Positions 1 to 6,310 of a stretch of DNA of 18,104 bases are shown one piece after another. The notes under the pieces were generated by a model, which saw nothing but the letters and a program-made list of their open reading frames with translations, did no database searches and was not told the origin of the DNA. How positions within the stretch are numbered: the first letter of the stretch is position 1; every line of letters starts with the position of its first letter. The position numbers and the translations under genes were made by a program. Source of the stretch: Candidatus Zixiibacteriota bacterium (GTDB taxonomy: Bacteria; Zixibacteria; MSB-5A5; GN15; FEB-12); the NCBI GenBank assembly GCA_016213305.1, contig JACRAV010000296.1, forward strand, positions 1 to 18,104, in the 5' to 3' direction.

Positions 1-2
1 AT

Positions 3-26
3 GTCACCCTCGAAGACGAGGGTGAC
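3..26. repeat. perfect hairpin, 10-bp stem
   Basis: Inverted repeat gtcaccctcg (3-12) and cgagggtgac (17-26) around a 4-base AAGA loop, with no mismatches. It lies just beyond the hairpin at 47-76, downstream of secF. It has no convincing U-tract on either strand, so it may be a dispersed palindromic (REP-like) unit or a second element of a tandem terminator. The window edge prevents seeing what follows. Confidence 0.6.
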
Positions 27-46
27 CTACATAAGAAAGACGTTTA

Positions 47-76
47 GTGGTGTCAGGCGGGGACGCCTGACACCAC
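47..76 (-). terminator. perfect 13-bp hairpin after secF, possible terminator
   Basis: The arms gtggtgtcaggcg (47-59) and cgcctgacaccac (64-76) are exact inverted repeats around a 4-base loop. The structure starts 11 bases after the secF stop codon. Downstream on the minus strand the sequence is TAAACGTCTTTCTTAT, which is moderately T-rich but not a clean U-tract. It could be a weak intrinsic terminator, an mRNA 3'-end stabiliser, or one copy of a dispersed palindromic repeat. The hairpin itself is certain; the role is inferred. Confidence 0.6.
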
Positions 77-87
77 GTATGAACAGC

Positions 88-1014
88 TTATTTGAACCGT
101 TTCGGGGAGCGGGCTTCCCATTCGACAATGATCGGGCTGGCCACGAACCATGACGAGTAGGTCCCCACCAGCACGCCCAGAATCATCGCCAGCGCAAAGT
201 TGCGAAGCACTTCGCCGCCGAAGAAGAACAAGATCGCCACCACCACGAGCACGGTCATGGAAGTATTAATGGTCCGCATCAGCACGTCGTTGATCGACAG
301 GTTGATGGCCGGCACAAAGTCGGCGCGCCCGCGGAACTTTTTGAGGTTCTCGCGAATCCGGTCGTACACCACCACCGTGTCGGTGAGCGAGTATCCGGCC
401 AGGGTCAGCAGAGCCGTCACAAACAACAGGTCGAACTCCAGACCAAGGACCCAGAAGATCCCCATCACCGCAAGCACGTCGTGAAAGGTCGCGATGGTCG
501 CGGCCACTCCGGAACGGGCGTCGAACCGGAAGGCGATATAAATGAGAATACCAAGCAAAGACACAAGAATGGCTTTGACAGCGTCTTTACGGAGACTCTC
601 CCCCACCGCGGGACCGATCACATGCTCGGACACGCGGGTAAAGGTGTTCCCCGGAAAGCTTGAAGCGATCGTGCTGTTGATCTGGGCCAGCCGGTTTTTG
701 GCTTCGGCTTCGTCGGACGGACGCTTGGTCTTGATGATGAAGGCGTTCGGCAGGGCGAAATCCTCCACCTGATTGATCACGGCGTCGCTGAACTGCGAAC
801 TGACCGCCGTGCGCAATTGTTCGATGGTGACCGGCTTCTCGAAGTGCCCCTGCACCATGACGCCGCCGGCGAAATCGATCCCCATGTTGGCCTTGCCGGT
901 CATAATCATGAAGAACGAAATGATTCCCAGGACGGTGAGTACCGACGAAATAACGAAGGCGTACTTGCGCCATCCGATAAAGTCGATGTCCGTTTTTCCA
1001 AGTATGTTAAACAT
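88..1014 (-). CDS. secF: protein translocase subunit SecF
   Basis: SecF forms with SecD the inner-membrane complex that uses the proton gradient to pull exported proteins from SecYEG. The 308-residue product has the standard layout: an N-terminal membrane helix (about 17-38), the GIDFAGG motif of the family (about 45-51), a short periplasmic domain, then five helices from about 145 onward. The proton-relay aspartate appears as D212 in AGYSLTDTVVVYDRIREN. Start choice: an upstream ATG at 1020 would lie only 3 bases after the AGGAG ribosome-binding site, whereas the ATG at 1014 lies 9 bases after it, so 1014 is preferred. The gene follows the secD stop by about a dozen bases and is followed by a perfect hairpin. 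Family assignment is secure. Confidence 0.97.
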   Translation of the reverse strand: MFNILGKTDIDFIGWRKYAFVISSVLTVLGIISFFMIMTGKANMGIDFAGGVMVQGHFEKPVTIEQLRTAVSSQFSDAVINQVEDFALPNAFIIKTKRPSDEAEAKNRLAQINSTIASSFPGNTFTRVSEHVIGPAVGESLRKDAVKAILVSLLGILIYIAFRFDARSGVAATIATFHDVLAVMGIFWVLGLEFDLLFVTALLTLAGYSLTDTVVVYDRIRENLKKFRGRADFVPAINLSINDVLMRTINTSMTVLVVVAILFFFGGEVLRNFALAMILGVLVGTYSSWFVASPIIVEWEARSPKRFK

Positions 1015-1023
1015 AGTCATGCA

Positions 1024-1028
1024 CTCCT
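1024..1028 (-). promoter_or_regulatory. secF ribosome-binding site AGGAG
   Basis: AGGAG overlaps the end of secD: the secD stop TAG supplies its first two bases. It sits 3 bases before the ATG at 1020 and 9 bases before the in-frame ATG at 1014, which favours the shorter SecF start and suggests secD-secF translational coupling. Confidence 0.6.
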
Positions 1029-2760
1029 ATATGCTCAGGGCTTTGTACCCTTTGCGGATATCAAAAATCACTTTGGTGATCACGTACGCGGTGTACAGCG
1101 ACAGCGACACACCCCAGAACAGGGTGATCGCAAACCCGCGGATCGGTCCGGAACCGAAGATGAAGAGCGCGCCGGCGGTGATCAGGGTGGTTACGTGGGA
1201 GTCAAGAATCGCGGTGAAGGCGCGCGAGTAGCCGGCGTCGATGGCGGCGCGAACCGTCTTACCGGTCCGCATTTCTTCGCGGATGCGCTCAAAGATCAGG
1301 ATGTTGGAATCGACCGAGATACCGATCGTGAGAATGATACCCGCGATACCCGGCATGGTCAGCGTGGCGCCCAGTCCGGCGAGAATGGCCAGCAGGAAGA
1401 ACATGTTGAACAACAGGCCGATGTCGGCAATCAGGCCGGAGAGCCGGTAATAGATCCCGATATAGAGTAGCACGGCCAGCAGACCGACGATCGATGAAAT
1501 CAATCCCTTGTTGATGGAGTCGGCGCCAAGGGTGGCGCCCACCACGTTCTTTTCGATAATTTCGACGGGCGCGGGAAGCGAGCCGGCTTTGAGCACGATT
1601 TCAAGATTGCGGGCGTCTTCGATCTGCGCGCCCGAACCCATGGTGATCTGCCCGCGGTTGCGGATTTTGGAGTTGATGAAAGCGGCCGATTCGACGCGGT
1701 CGTCGAGCACGATGGCCAGCGGGCGGTCGATATTGGCGCCGGTCAGCTGGGCGAAGCGGGTCGCGTTGTTGCCGGAGAGCTGGAAATCGACCGCAAACTC
1801 GCCGTAGGAGGAACGATTGAGGGAAATTGATTCAAGGGCGTTCCCTTTCATTTCGACGCGGCGCTTGAGGACGTACAGCTCGTAAATTTCGACCGCCTGG
1901 CGAAGCGACGAGCGGGTTGACCAACAGAGTTGCAGGTCCGGCGGAATCAGGCGCTGGATTTCCGGAATGGCCAGCCACTTTTCGATCGTCTGTTTTTCCT
2001 TTTTGTTCACCGACCAACCCGGCCAGTTCACGCCGTTGCGCCCGAGAATCGGATCCAGTCGATCGGTCAGCGGCTTTTCGTCAGCCGAAAGGTCCTCGGT
2101 CGATGCGGTGTCGGAGTCGGCCGGGGCTTTCCCGGCTGTGTCGCCCATTAGTTTGGCCAGCGGGTCGTCGGACAGTTTCGAAGTGTCCGTCTTGTCGGCT
2201 GACTCCGTCTTCGGCACTTCCGGCGCTTTGGTCGCAGGAGTGGGTGACGGAGTCTGGCCCGCTTTGGCCAGTTCGTGGGCATGGATGGCCGAATCGAGCC
2301 GGTTCATGACCAGCATGGCGTTGTCAAAGTTTTCGAGGAGTTTGAATTCGAGGATCGCGGTCTGACCGATCAGTTCCTCGGCCCGGTTGGCATCGGTGTA
2401 ACCCGGCAGGTCGATGACAATCCGGTCCTCGCCCTGGCGTAGAATGATCGGCTCGGCGACGCCCAGGCCGTCGATACGATTCCTGATGATCGACATAGCG
2501 CGGTCAACCGCCTCTTTGCGCTCTTCGGGGTTGAGCTGTTCCATTTTCACGCGGAGCACGACGTGAATGCCGCCCTGCAGATCAAGGCCCAGGCGGATCG
2601 CTTTCTGCTGAAGGGCCAGATATTCACCCGGCTTGTTTTCCTGCATGGCGGCTTTTTCGGCGCCGCTCATCGTCCAGAACCGGAACGTGTGCCAGAAGGC
2701 AAAACACGCCACGATGGTGAGTACGAGGGTCAGTCCGATGCGCCATTTTTGGCTGGACAT
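1027..2760 (-). CDS. secD: protein translocase subunit SecD
   Basis: SecD is the larger partner of SecF in proton-driven completion of protein export. The 577-residue product has an N-terminal membrane helix (about 8-30), the family motif GLDLQGG (58-64), a large periplasmic P1 region and a C-terminal five-to-six-helix bundle from about 420. That bundle contains GISVDSNILIFERIREE, whose D484 matches the essential proton-pathway aspartate. Residues about 167-230 are a Pro/Thr/Ser/Asp-rich low-complexity insert within P1. The start is the ATG at 2760, preceded by AAGGA at 6 bases; a TTG five codons upstream overlaps that site and is unlikely. YajC, often upstream of secD, is not present here; a small exported ORF occupies that place. 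Identification is secure. Confidence 0.97.
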   Translation of the reverse strand: MSSQKWRIGLTLVLTIVACFAFWHTFRFWTMSGAEKAAMQENKPGEYLALQQKAIRLGLDLQGGIHVVLRVKMEQLNPEERKEAVDRAMSIIRNRIDGLGVAEPIILRQGEDRIVIDLPGYTDANRAEELIGQTAILEFKLLENFDNAMLVMNRLDSAIHAHELAKAGQTPSPTPATKAPEVPKTESADKTDTSKLSDDPLAKLMGDTAGKAPADSDTASTEDLSADEKPLTDRLDPILGRNGVNWPGWSVNKKEKQTIEKWLAIPEIQRLIPPDLQLCWSTRSSLRQAVEIYELYVLKRRVEMKGNALESISLNRSSYGEFAVDFQLSGNNATRFAQLTGANIDRPLAIVLDDRVESAAFINSKIRNRGQITMGSGAQIEDARNLEIVLKAGSLPAPVEIIEKNVVGATLGADSINKGLISSIVGLLAVLLYIGIYYRLSGLIADIGLLFNMFFLLAILAGLGATLTMPGIAGIILTIGISVDSNILIFERIREEMRTGKTVRAAIDAGYSRAFTAILDSHVTTLITAGALFIFGSGPIRGFAITLFWGVSLSLYTAYVITKVIFDIRKGYKALSI

Positions 2761-2766
2761 ATGGTT

Positions 2767-2771
2767 TCCTT
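2767..2771 (-). promoter_or_regulatory. secD ribosome-binding site AAGGA
   Basis: AAGGA lies within AAAGGAAACC, 6 bases before the secD ATG, and decides the start. Nearby minus-strand segments can pair with it: GTTTC (2779-2783) with GAAAC (2764-2768), and CTTTC (2801-2805) with GAAAG (2769-2773). The ribosome-binding site could therefore be partly masked by alternative short stems. Confidence 0.7.
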
Positions 2772-2841
2772 TCAAGACGAAACGTTACTCTTATTCAATG
2801 GAAAGTGCGTCGGTCAAGACGCGAACGGAGCGGATCGATGG

Positions 2842-3297
2842 TTACATCGTGCCGGATGGAACGGCACCGACCAATGTCCGGGTGGCCGCGGTCAAAGGCG
2901 CGGCAGAGGCCAGAGAGGTCGCCGGAGGAAACGTGCGCGACATGCCCGCGTCGGAGGACGCCGGACAAAAATCAAACGGAGCGCCATCGCGAAGGCGCAG
3001 ATTTTGGCTGTGATTGCCGGCCGGGGTGGTCCCGACTTGAAAAACGCAGACCTGTTCGGTCGTGGGGTGCGCCCCTCTGGCCATGCTTCCGTTGGCTTCC
3101 TCGGAGACGGCCGGCGCGGCCAGCTCAGTGGCTGATGACACCACCGGCGCGGCTTTCTCTGTCTGCTCCTTCTGATCCTCGAGGTACGACCGCTTGGCGG
3201 CGGTTGCCCCTGCGACAAACAGCGCGGCCAGCAACAGCCCGGTAACAGCCGCACGACACAGCTTTTTGACGGCCCTGAGGATGAAAGTGGTGGACAT
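2842..3297 (-). CDS. small exported protein upstream of secDF, unrecognised
   Basis: I do not recognise this 151-residue protein. Residues 1-34 look like a Sec signal peptide: basic stretch KKLCR (11-15), hydrophobic core to about 30, and an A-T-A-A cleavage region. The rest is Ala/Pro/Thr/Ser-rich with two cysteines (near VCVFQV and DFCPAS) and no domain I can name. It lacks the YajC pattern expected at this locus. The ATG at 3297 is preferred over a TTG at 3309 because the latter lies inside the predicted -10 box. No Shine-Dalgarno is visible, and the promoter spacing implies a very short leader. The frame has G/C-rich third positions, stronger near the N-terminus. It ends 81 bases before secD. 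It may be an envelope protein, a secretion-monitoring leader peptide or, less likely, a chance ORF. Confidence 0.55.
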   Translation of the reverse strand: MSTTFILRAVKKLCRAAVTGLLLAALFVAGATAAKRSYLEDQKEQTEKAAPVVSSATELAAPAVSEEANGSMARGAHPTTEQVCVFQVGTTPAGNHSQNLRLRDGAPFDFCPASSDAGMSRTFPPATSLASAAPLTAATRTLVGAVPSGTM

Positions 3298-3307
3298 GGC
3301 TGGCGGC

Positions 3308-3335
3308 AATATACGTGAGATTGGGACGGCGTCAA
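3308..3335 (-). promoter_or_regulatory. sigma70-type promoter for the small ORF and secDF
   Basis: The -35 is TTGACG (3330-3335) and the -10 is TATATT (3308-3313), separated by 16 bases; each hexamer matches consensus at 5 of 6 positions. The -10 ends only 10 bases before the ATG at 3297, so the transcript would carry a leader of a few bases at most. No other clear promoter was seen between here and secD. Confidence 0.55.
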
Positions 3336-3446
3336 TCCCCTATTTCAGACCCTTCCCTGAAGGAGGCGGTCACAACGGACAACCGCCCATGCCTGAATGA
3401 ATTGGGGTCTGTTCAGCGACTGAGCAATCTGGGCGAGACGGGAATC

Positions 3447-4685
3447 TCAGCGACGGGTGCGGGATTTCAGGCCCAGCCCGGTCATCATAGCCGGAATGAG
3501 GGATTTTCGGCTTATGATATGCGCCACCGCCGCCAGCGCCAGATATATGAAAGTCACAACGACGTGGGTTTCCTGAAAGGTTAACTGGAATATAAAAAGG
3601 CCGAACAGTATGAGCGCTTCAGGACGCCCGAAGCGGAGATTGACCAGCACCGCGACAGCGTAGAGCGATTGCGCGGCGGTGAGCCAGAGTTCGTGATCCT
3701 GATTATCGCTGAGCACAAACGGCGTGATATGTCCCGACGACATGGCATAGACGAGCGGCAGGGTGCCGACCAATAAAGTCCACTGATTGACTTTTGAGGA
3801 AATGAGGGCCTTGAGCGCCGAGCCGGCCGCCCCCCGAAACGCCCAGGTACAGGCGACAATAAACTCCGGGGCTTCGGAGGCGAGTGGCGCTATCCATTGT
3901 ACGGCGCGGAACTCGCTTATCCCCCAGACCTGCGCCGAGACCACCAGAGACTCGGTGAACGGTTCGGCGACGAAAAAGATGACTACCCCTGAAAAGACGA
4001 ACATGGCGATGGTCATGATGCGCCGCGGGAGGTTTTGCATGTTGGCGATGATTTTGACCGGCCCGACAAACTCCGGCTCCGCGCTCTCCATCTGCGCCGA
4101 CCTTCGGATATACAACCCGAACAGGATGACGAGCACGACCGTGTCGATCAGATTCAGACTTCCCTTCAGGGGAATCGTGAATGAATAGAGGGTGGCCATG
4201 GCCAGATAGAAGATTTCGACGCGCTGGCTCTCATCGAGAATGATTTCCTTTTTGCGTTTGGCCCAACCGTAAATCAGGAGTACGACCGGCCAGCCGAAAC
4301 CGACCAGAAGGCGGTTGGCGCCGGTCATGTTGGCGATGGCGTTGTCGTGCGAATTGCCGATCCCCTTCCCTGCCTTCCACGTAAAGACGAAATCGACCGC
4401 GTATTCCGGAAGCACGGCGATCAGGGCCAGAATCGCCACGGCGAGCGATTTCGAAATGTCGATTTCGGCCGCTTCCGATGCCCACGACAGTATGAACGCC
4501 GCGCCGAAAATCGCCGCGCCGAAAAGGATCGCCCCCAGCTGTGGCGGAACCTCCGAGTGGGAAAAACCGAGGATCAACCCAGGCAAAGTCGAAGCGACGG
4601 CCGTGAGAAAGATGACCCACAGGTACGGATCGATCTCGTAATTATGGCGCTGGGGATGGGTCATAGATTGTGAGCGGCGAGTCAC
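3447..4685 (-). CDS. CaCA-family sodium/calcium (cation) exchanger-like membrane protein
   Basis: A 412-residue polytopic membrane protein with the two inverted alpha-repeats of the cation/Ca2+ antiporter superfamily. Repeat 1 contains AVLPEYAVDF (E94) and, about 25 residues on, ANMTGANRL. Repeat 2 contains SEAPEFIVACTW (E274) and SSKVNQWTL. The paired glutamates in P-E-Y and P-E-F match the ion-coordinating positions of the family. The second-repeat G-S-N position reads K298-V-N, which is unusual and leaves ion specificity open (Ca2+, Na+ or H+ exchange). A cytoplasmic loop near 142-157 and another near 195-222 separate helix groups. The GTG start at 4685 follows an AGAGGA by about 12 bases; an ATG at 4664 is an alternative. 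It is the third gene of a unit with the EIIA-CBS protein, which ends 9 bases upstream. Confidence 0.85.
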   Translation of the reverse strand: MTRRSQSMTHPQRHNYEIDPYLWVIFLTAVASTLPGLILGFSHSEVPPQLGAILFGAAIFGAAFILSWASEAAEIDISKSLAVAILALIAVLPEYAVDFVFTWKAGKGIGNSHDNAIANMTGANRLLVGFGWPVVLLIYGWAKRKKEIILDESQRVEIFYLAMATLYSFTIPLKGSLNLIDTVVLVILFGLYIRRSAQMESAEPEFVGPVKIIANMQNLPRRIMTIAMFVFSGVVIFFVAEPFTESLVVSAQVWGISEFRAVQWIAPLASEAPEFIVACTWAFRGAAGSALKALISSKVNQWTLLVGTLPLVYAMSSGHITPFVLSDNQDHELWLTAAQSLYAVAVLVNLRFGRPEALILFGLFIFQLTFQETHVVVTFIYLALAAVAHIISRKSLIPAMMTGLGLKSRTRR

Positions 4686-4694
4686 CCGCCGGGC

Positions 4695-5600
4695 TTATCC
4701 TCTGATCACCATGTTGACGATGTCCTTGCGCAAGAGCACGCCGACCAGCTTTCCCTTCTGGGAGACGAACACCCGCCGGACGTCTTTGAAGATCATCATG
4801 GCGGCCACTTCGACAATCCGCGTTTCCGGCGTGGTGACTTCGTAGTCGGTGCGATACAACTCCGACACCTTGATCTTATCTTCCTGCTTGAGCAGTTCCT
4901 CGAACGGCTCGACATCCATGGAGTAGTTGAGATTGGAAATAAGCGCCTTGTAATCCGGGAGGGCAACCTTTATCAGGTCGCGATCGTTGATGATCCCGAC
5001 CAGTTTGCCGGCGTCGTCCACCACCGCCAGCGCGGAGAGCCGGTGCCGGAACATCTGGTTGGCGACATCCTTGAGCGTGTCGTCGGGTCTCACCGTCGCC
5101 ACATGATGCCGCATCACATCCTTCACCATCAATTCCTTGTCAACCGTCACGTTGGCGTCGGAAATCAACTTGACGATATCAGCCGGGGAACCGGCCGCTT
5201 TCACTTTGTCGAGCGTGCCGGGAAGGCGGGCAAACGTGGCCAGTCCCGAGAGCGTTTGCAAGTACAGCTTGGCAATGGTCGACGGGGTCAAAAGAAGGCA
5301 GACGACATGAACCGGTACCTGGTCGGACGTCTTTCCTTCAAGCCCCGTCCGAGAGACACCAATCAGGATAAACATTTCGCCGACGGCATCGGTGCGGGCG
5401 TGAGGAAACGCAAAGCCGTGACCATACGAGGTATTTTCGATTTCCTCCCGCTCGCGAATAGCACCCAGGACGGATTCGAAATCGAGCTTTACTCCCTCCT
5501 GGCGGATCATATCAATGAGTTCGCGCACGGCGTCGTCTTTGGTGCGGGATTTCAGATCGAGAGTGATCCGACGCTCCAGGAGCAAATTGGCCAGTTTCAT
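4695..5600 (-). CDS. PTS EIIA (type-2) domain fused to a CBS-domain pair
   Basis: The N-terminal half (about 1-150) is a mannitol/fructose-type EIIA domain related to PtsN (EIIA-Ntr). It has the phosphorylatable histidine H67 in HGFAFPHART, after a helix-rich start typical of the fold. Residues about 158-215 and 242-301 form two CBS motifs (VKDVMRHHVATVRPDD... and KIKVSELYRTDYEVTTPE...), which in other proteins bind adenine nucleotides. The 301-residue fusion is soluble and cytoplasmic by inspection, and no EIIB or EIIC domain is present. It overlaps the upstream DUF502 gene by 4 bases (ATGA) and precedes a CaCA exchanger gene. A regulatory role, sensing phosphorylation and nucleotide state and acting on membrane transport, is inferred from this context; the domain calls are firm. 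Confidence 0.92.
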   Translation of the reverse strand: MKLANLLLERRITLDLKSRTKDDAVRELIDMIRQEGVKLDFESVLGAIREREEIENTSYGHGFAFPHARTDAVGEMFILIGVSRTGLEGKTSDQVPVHVVCLLLTPSTIAKLYLQTLSGLATFARLPGTLDKVKAAGSPADIVKLISDANVTVDKELMVKDVMRHHVATVRPDDTLKDVANQMFRHRLSALAVVDDAGKLVGIINDRDLIKVALPDYKALISNLNYSMDVEPFEELLKQEDKIKVSELYRTDYEVTTPETRIVEVAAMMIFKDVRRVFVSQKGKLVGVLLRKDIVNMVIRG

Positions 5601-6238
5601 CCAAGACCTCCCACCGCGGGCTGGGGTGCGGCCGCCCGGGTCTTCACGGTTCTGGACATCGCCACGCCTCCGGAAACGACGTAGGAAAGCCCGGCCTCGA
5701 CGGTCATGTCGAGCCAGATAATGTCACGGGCCGGAACCAGCACGACCATCCCAGACATGGGCGTGGGCGTGGAAGGAATGAACACGGTCACCATGTCTTC
5801 GGGCGTCCGATCATGCTCCACGGAAACGCGCTGGGCCACGAATCCCAGAGCGAAGATGCCCAGGCGGGGGTATTCGATCATGACGACGTCCTTGAACGAT
5901 CCCGAACCGGCCGTGGTCATGGCTTCCATCAACTGTTTGCTGGCCGAATAGATCGGGCGAATGACCGGCATCCGCTCCATCAGCCCGTCCCAGATTGAGA
6001 CCAACTGCGAGCCGAGCAAATTCGCCGATACAATGCCGATGATGAACACCAGCAGAATGGTGGTGACCAGCCCAAGACCCGGAATATTAACCCCGAAGAT
6101 ACGCAGGATAATCGGCTGAAGAATGTCGTCAACAGTATTGAACAGGAGCTTGAGGATGAGGTAGGTGATAATGATCGGGACGACGACCAGTATCCCGCTC
6201 AGAAAATATTTCTTAATCGGACTTAGCAGTCTCGCCAT
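5597..6238 (-). CDS. DUF502 family membrane protein
   Basis: A 213-residue inner-membrane protein of the DUF502 (COG2928) family, whose molecular function is not established. Two strong membrane segments, about residues 12-34 and 54-76, flank a short loop. The family-like segment ERMPVIRPIYSASKQL follows, then a soluble beta-rich domain with VTVFIPSTPTPMSGMVVLVP. An in-frame extension to 6301 is open, but the start at 6238 is preferred because the extra residues would overlap a predicted -35/-10 promoter pair, and 6238 gives the usual DUF502 N-terminus just before the first helix. The ribosome-binding site is weak (GGA about 9 bases upstream). The stop codon overlaps the start of the EIIA-CBS gene as ATGA, implying coupled translation. 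Confidence 0.9.
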   Translation of the reverse strand: MARLLSPIKKYFLSGILVVVPIIITYLILKLLFNTVDDILQPIILRIFGVNIPGLGLVTTILLVFIIGIVSANLLGSQLVSIWDGLMERMPVIRPIYSASKQLMEAMTTAGSGSFKDVVMIEYPRLGIFALGFVAQRVSVEHDRTPEDMVTVFIPSTPTPMSGMVVLVPARDIIWLDMTVEAGLSYVVSGGVAMSRTVKTRAAAPQPAVGGLG

Positions 6239-6272
6239 ATGGATTTGTCCGTCAACCTCTTCACTCGCCGAA

Positions 6273-6301
6273 AACATAGACGATCGGCCTGTCAAAGTCA
6301 A
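6273..6301 (-). promoter_or_regulatory. candidate sigma70 promoter for DUF502/EIIA-CBS/CaCA unit
   Basis: TTGACT (6296-6301) and TATGTT (6273-6278) are separated by 17 bases, matching consensus at 5/6 and 4/6. The site lies directly after the nuoN stop codon and about 35 bases before the preferred DUF502 start, giving a leader of roughly 28 bases. No terminator is visible between nuoN and this site, so read-through from the nuo operon is also possible. Confidence 0.45.
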
Positions 6302-6310
6302 CCGGTTGAA

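Noticed and set aside
2563..3245. Several overlapping plus-strand ORFs across the secD start and the upstream region
   Set aside because: They are Arg/Gly-rich, lack recognisable domains, overlap the secure secD start, and oppose the direction of every other gene. They behave as shadows of the minus-strand frames.
2842..3297. Small exported ORF as YajC
   Set aside because: The position fits, but YajC has a short cytoplasmic domain after its helix with a conserved R-P-Q/K-R and G-D-x-V-x-T pattern, none of which is present. The product here is longer and low in complexity.
2892..3335. Alternative 147-residue minus-strand frame overlapping the small exported ORF
   Set aside because: Ser/Pro/Arg/Cys-rich with no signal peptide, and its start lies within the predicted promoter. 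The frame with the signal peptide is the better gene.
3365..3387. Hairpin GGCGGT...ACCGCC after the CaCA gene as a terminator
   Set aside because: Only a 6-bp stem with an 11-base loop and no U-tract on the minus strand; not enough to call a terminator.
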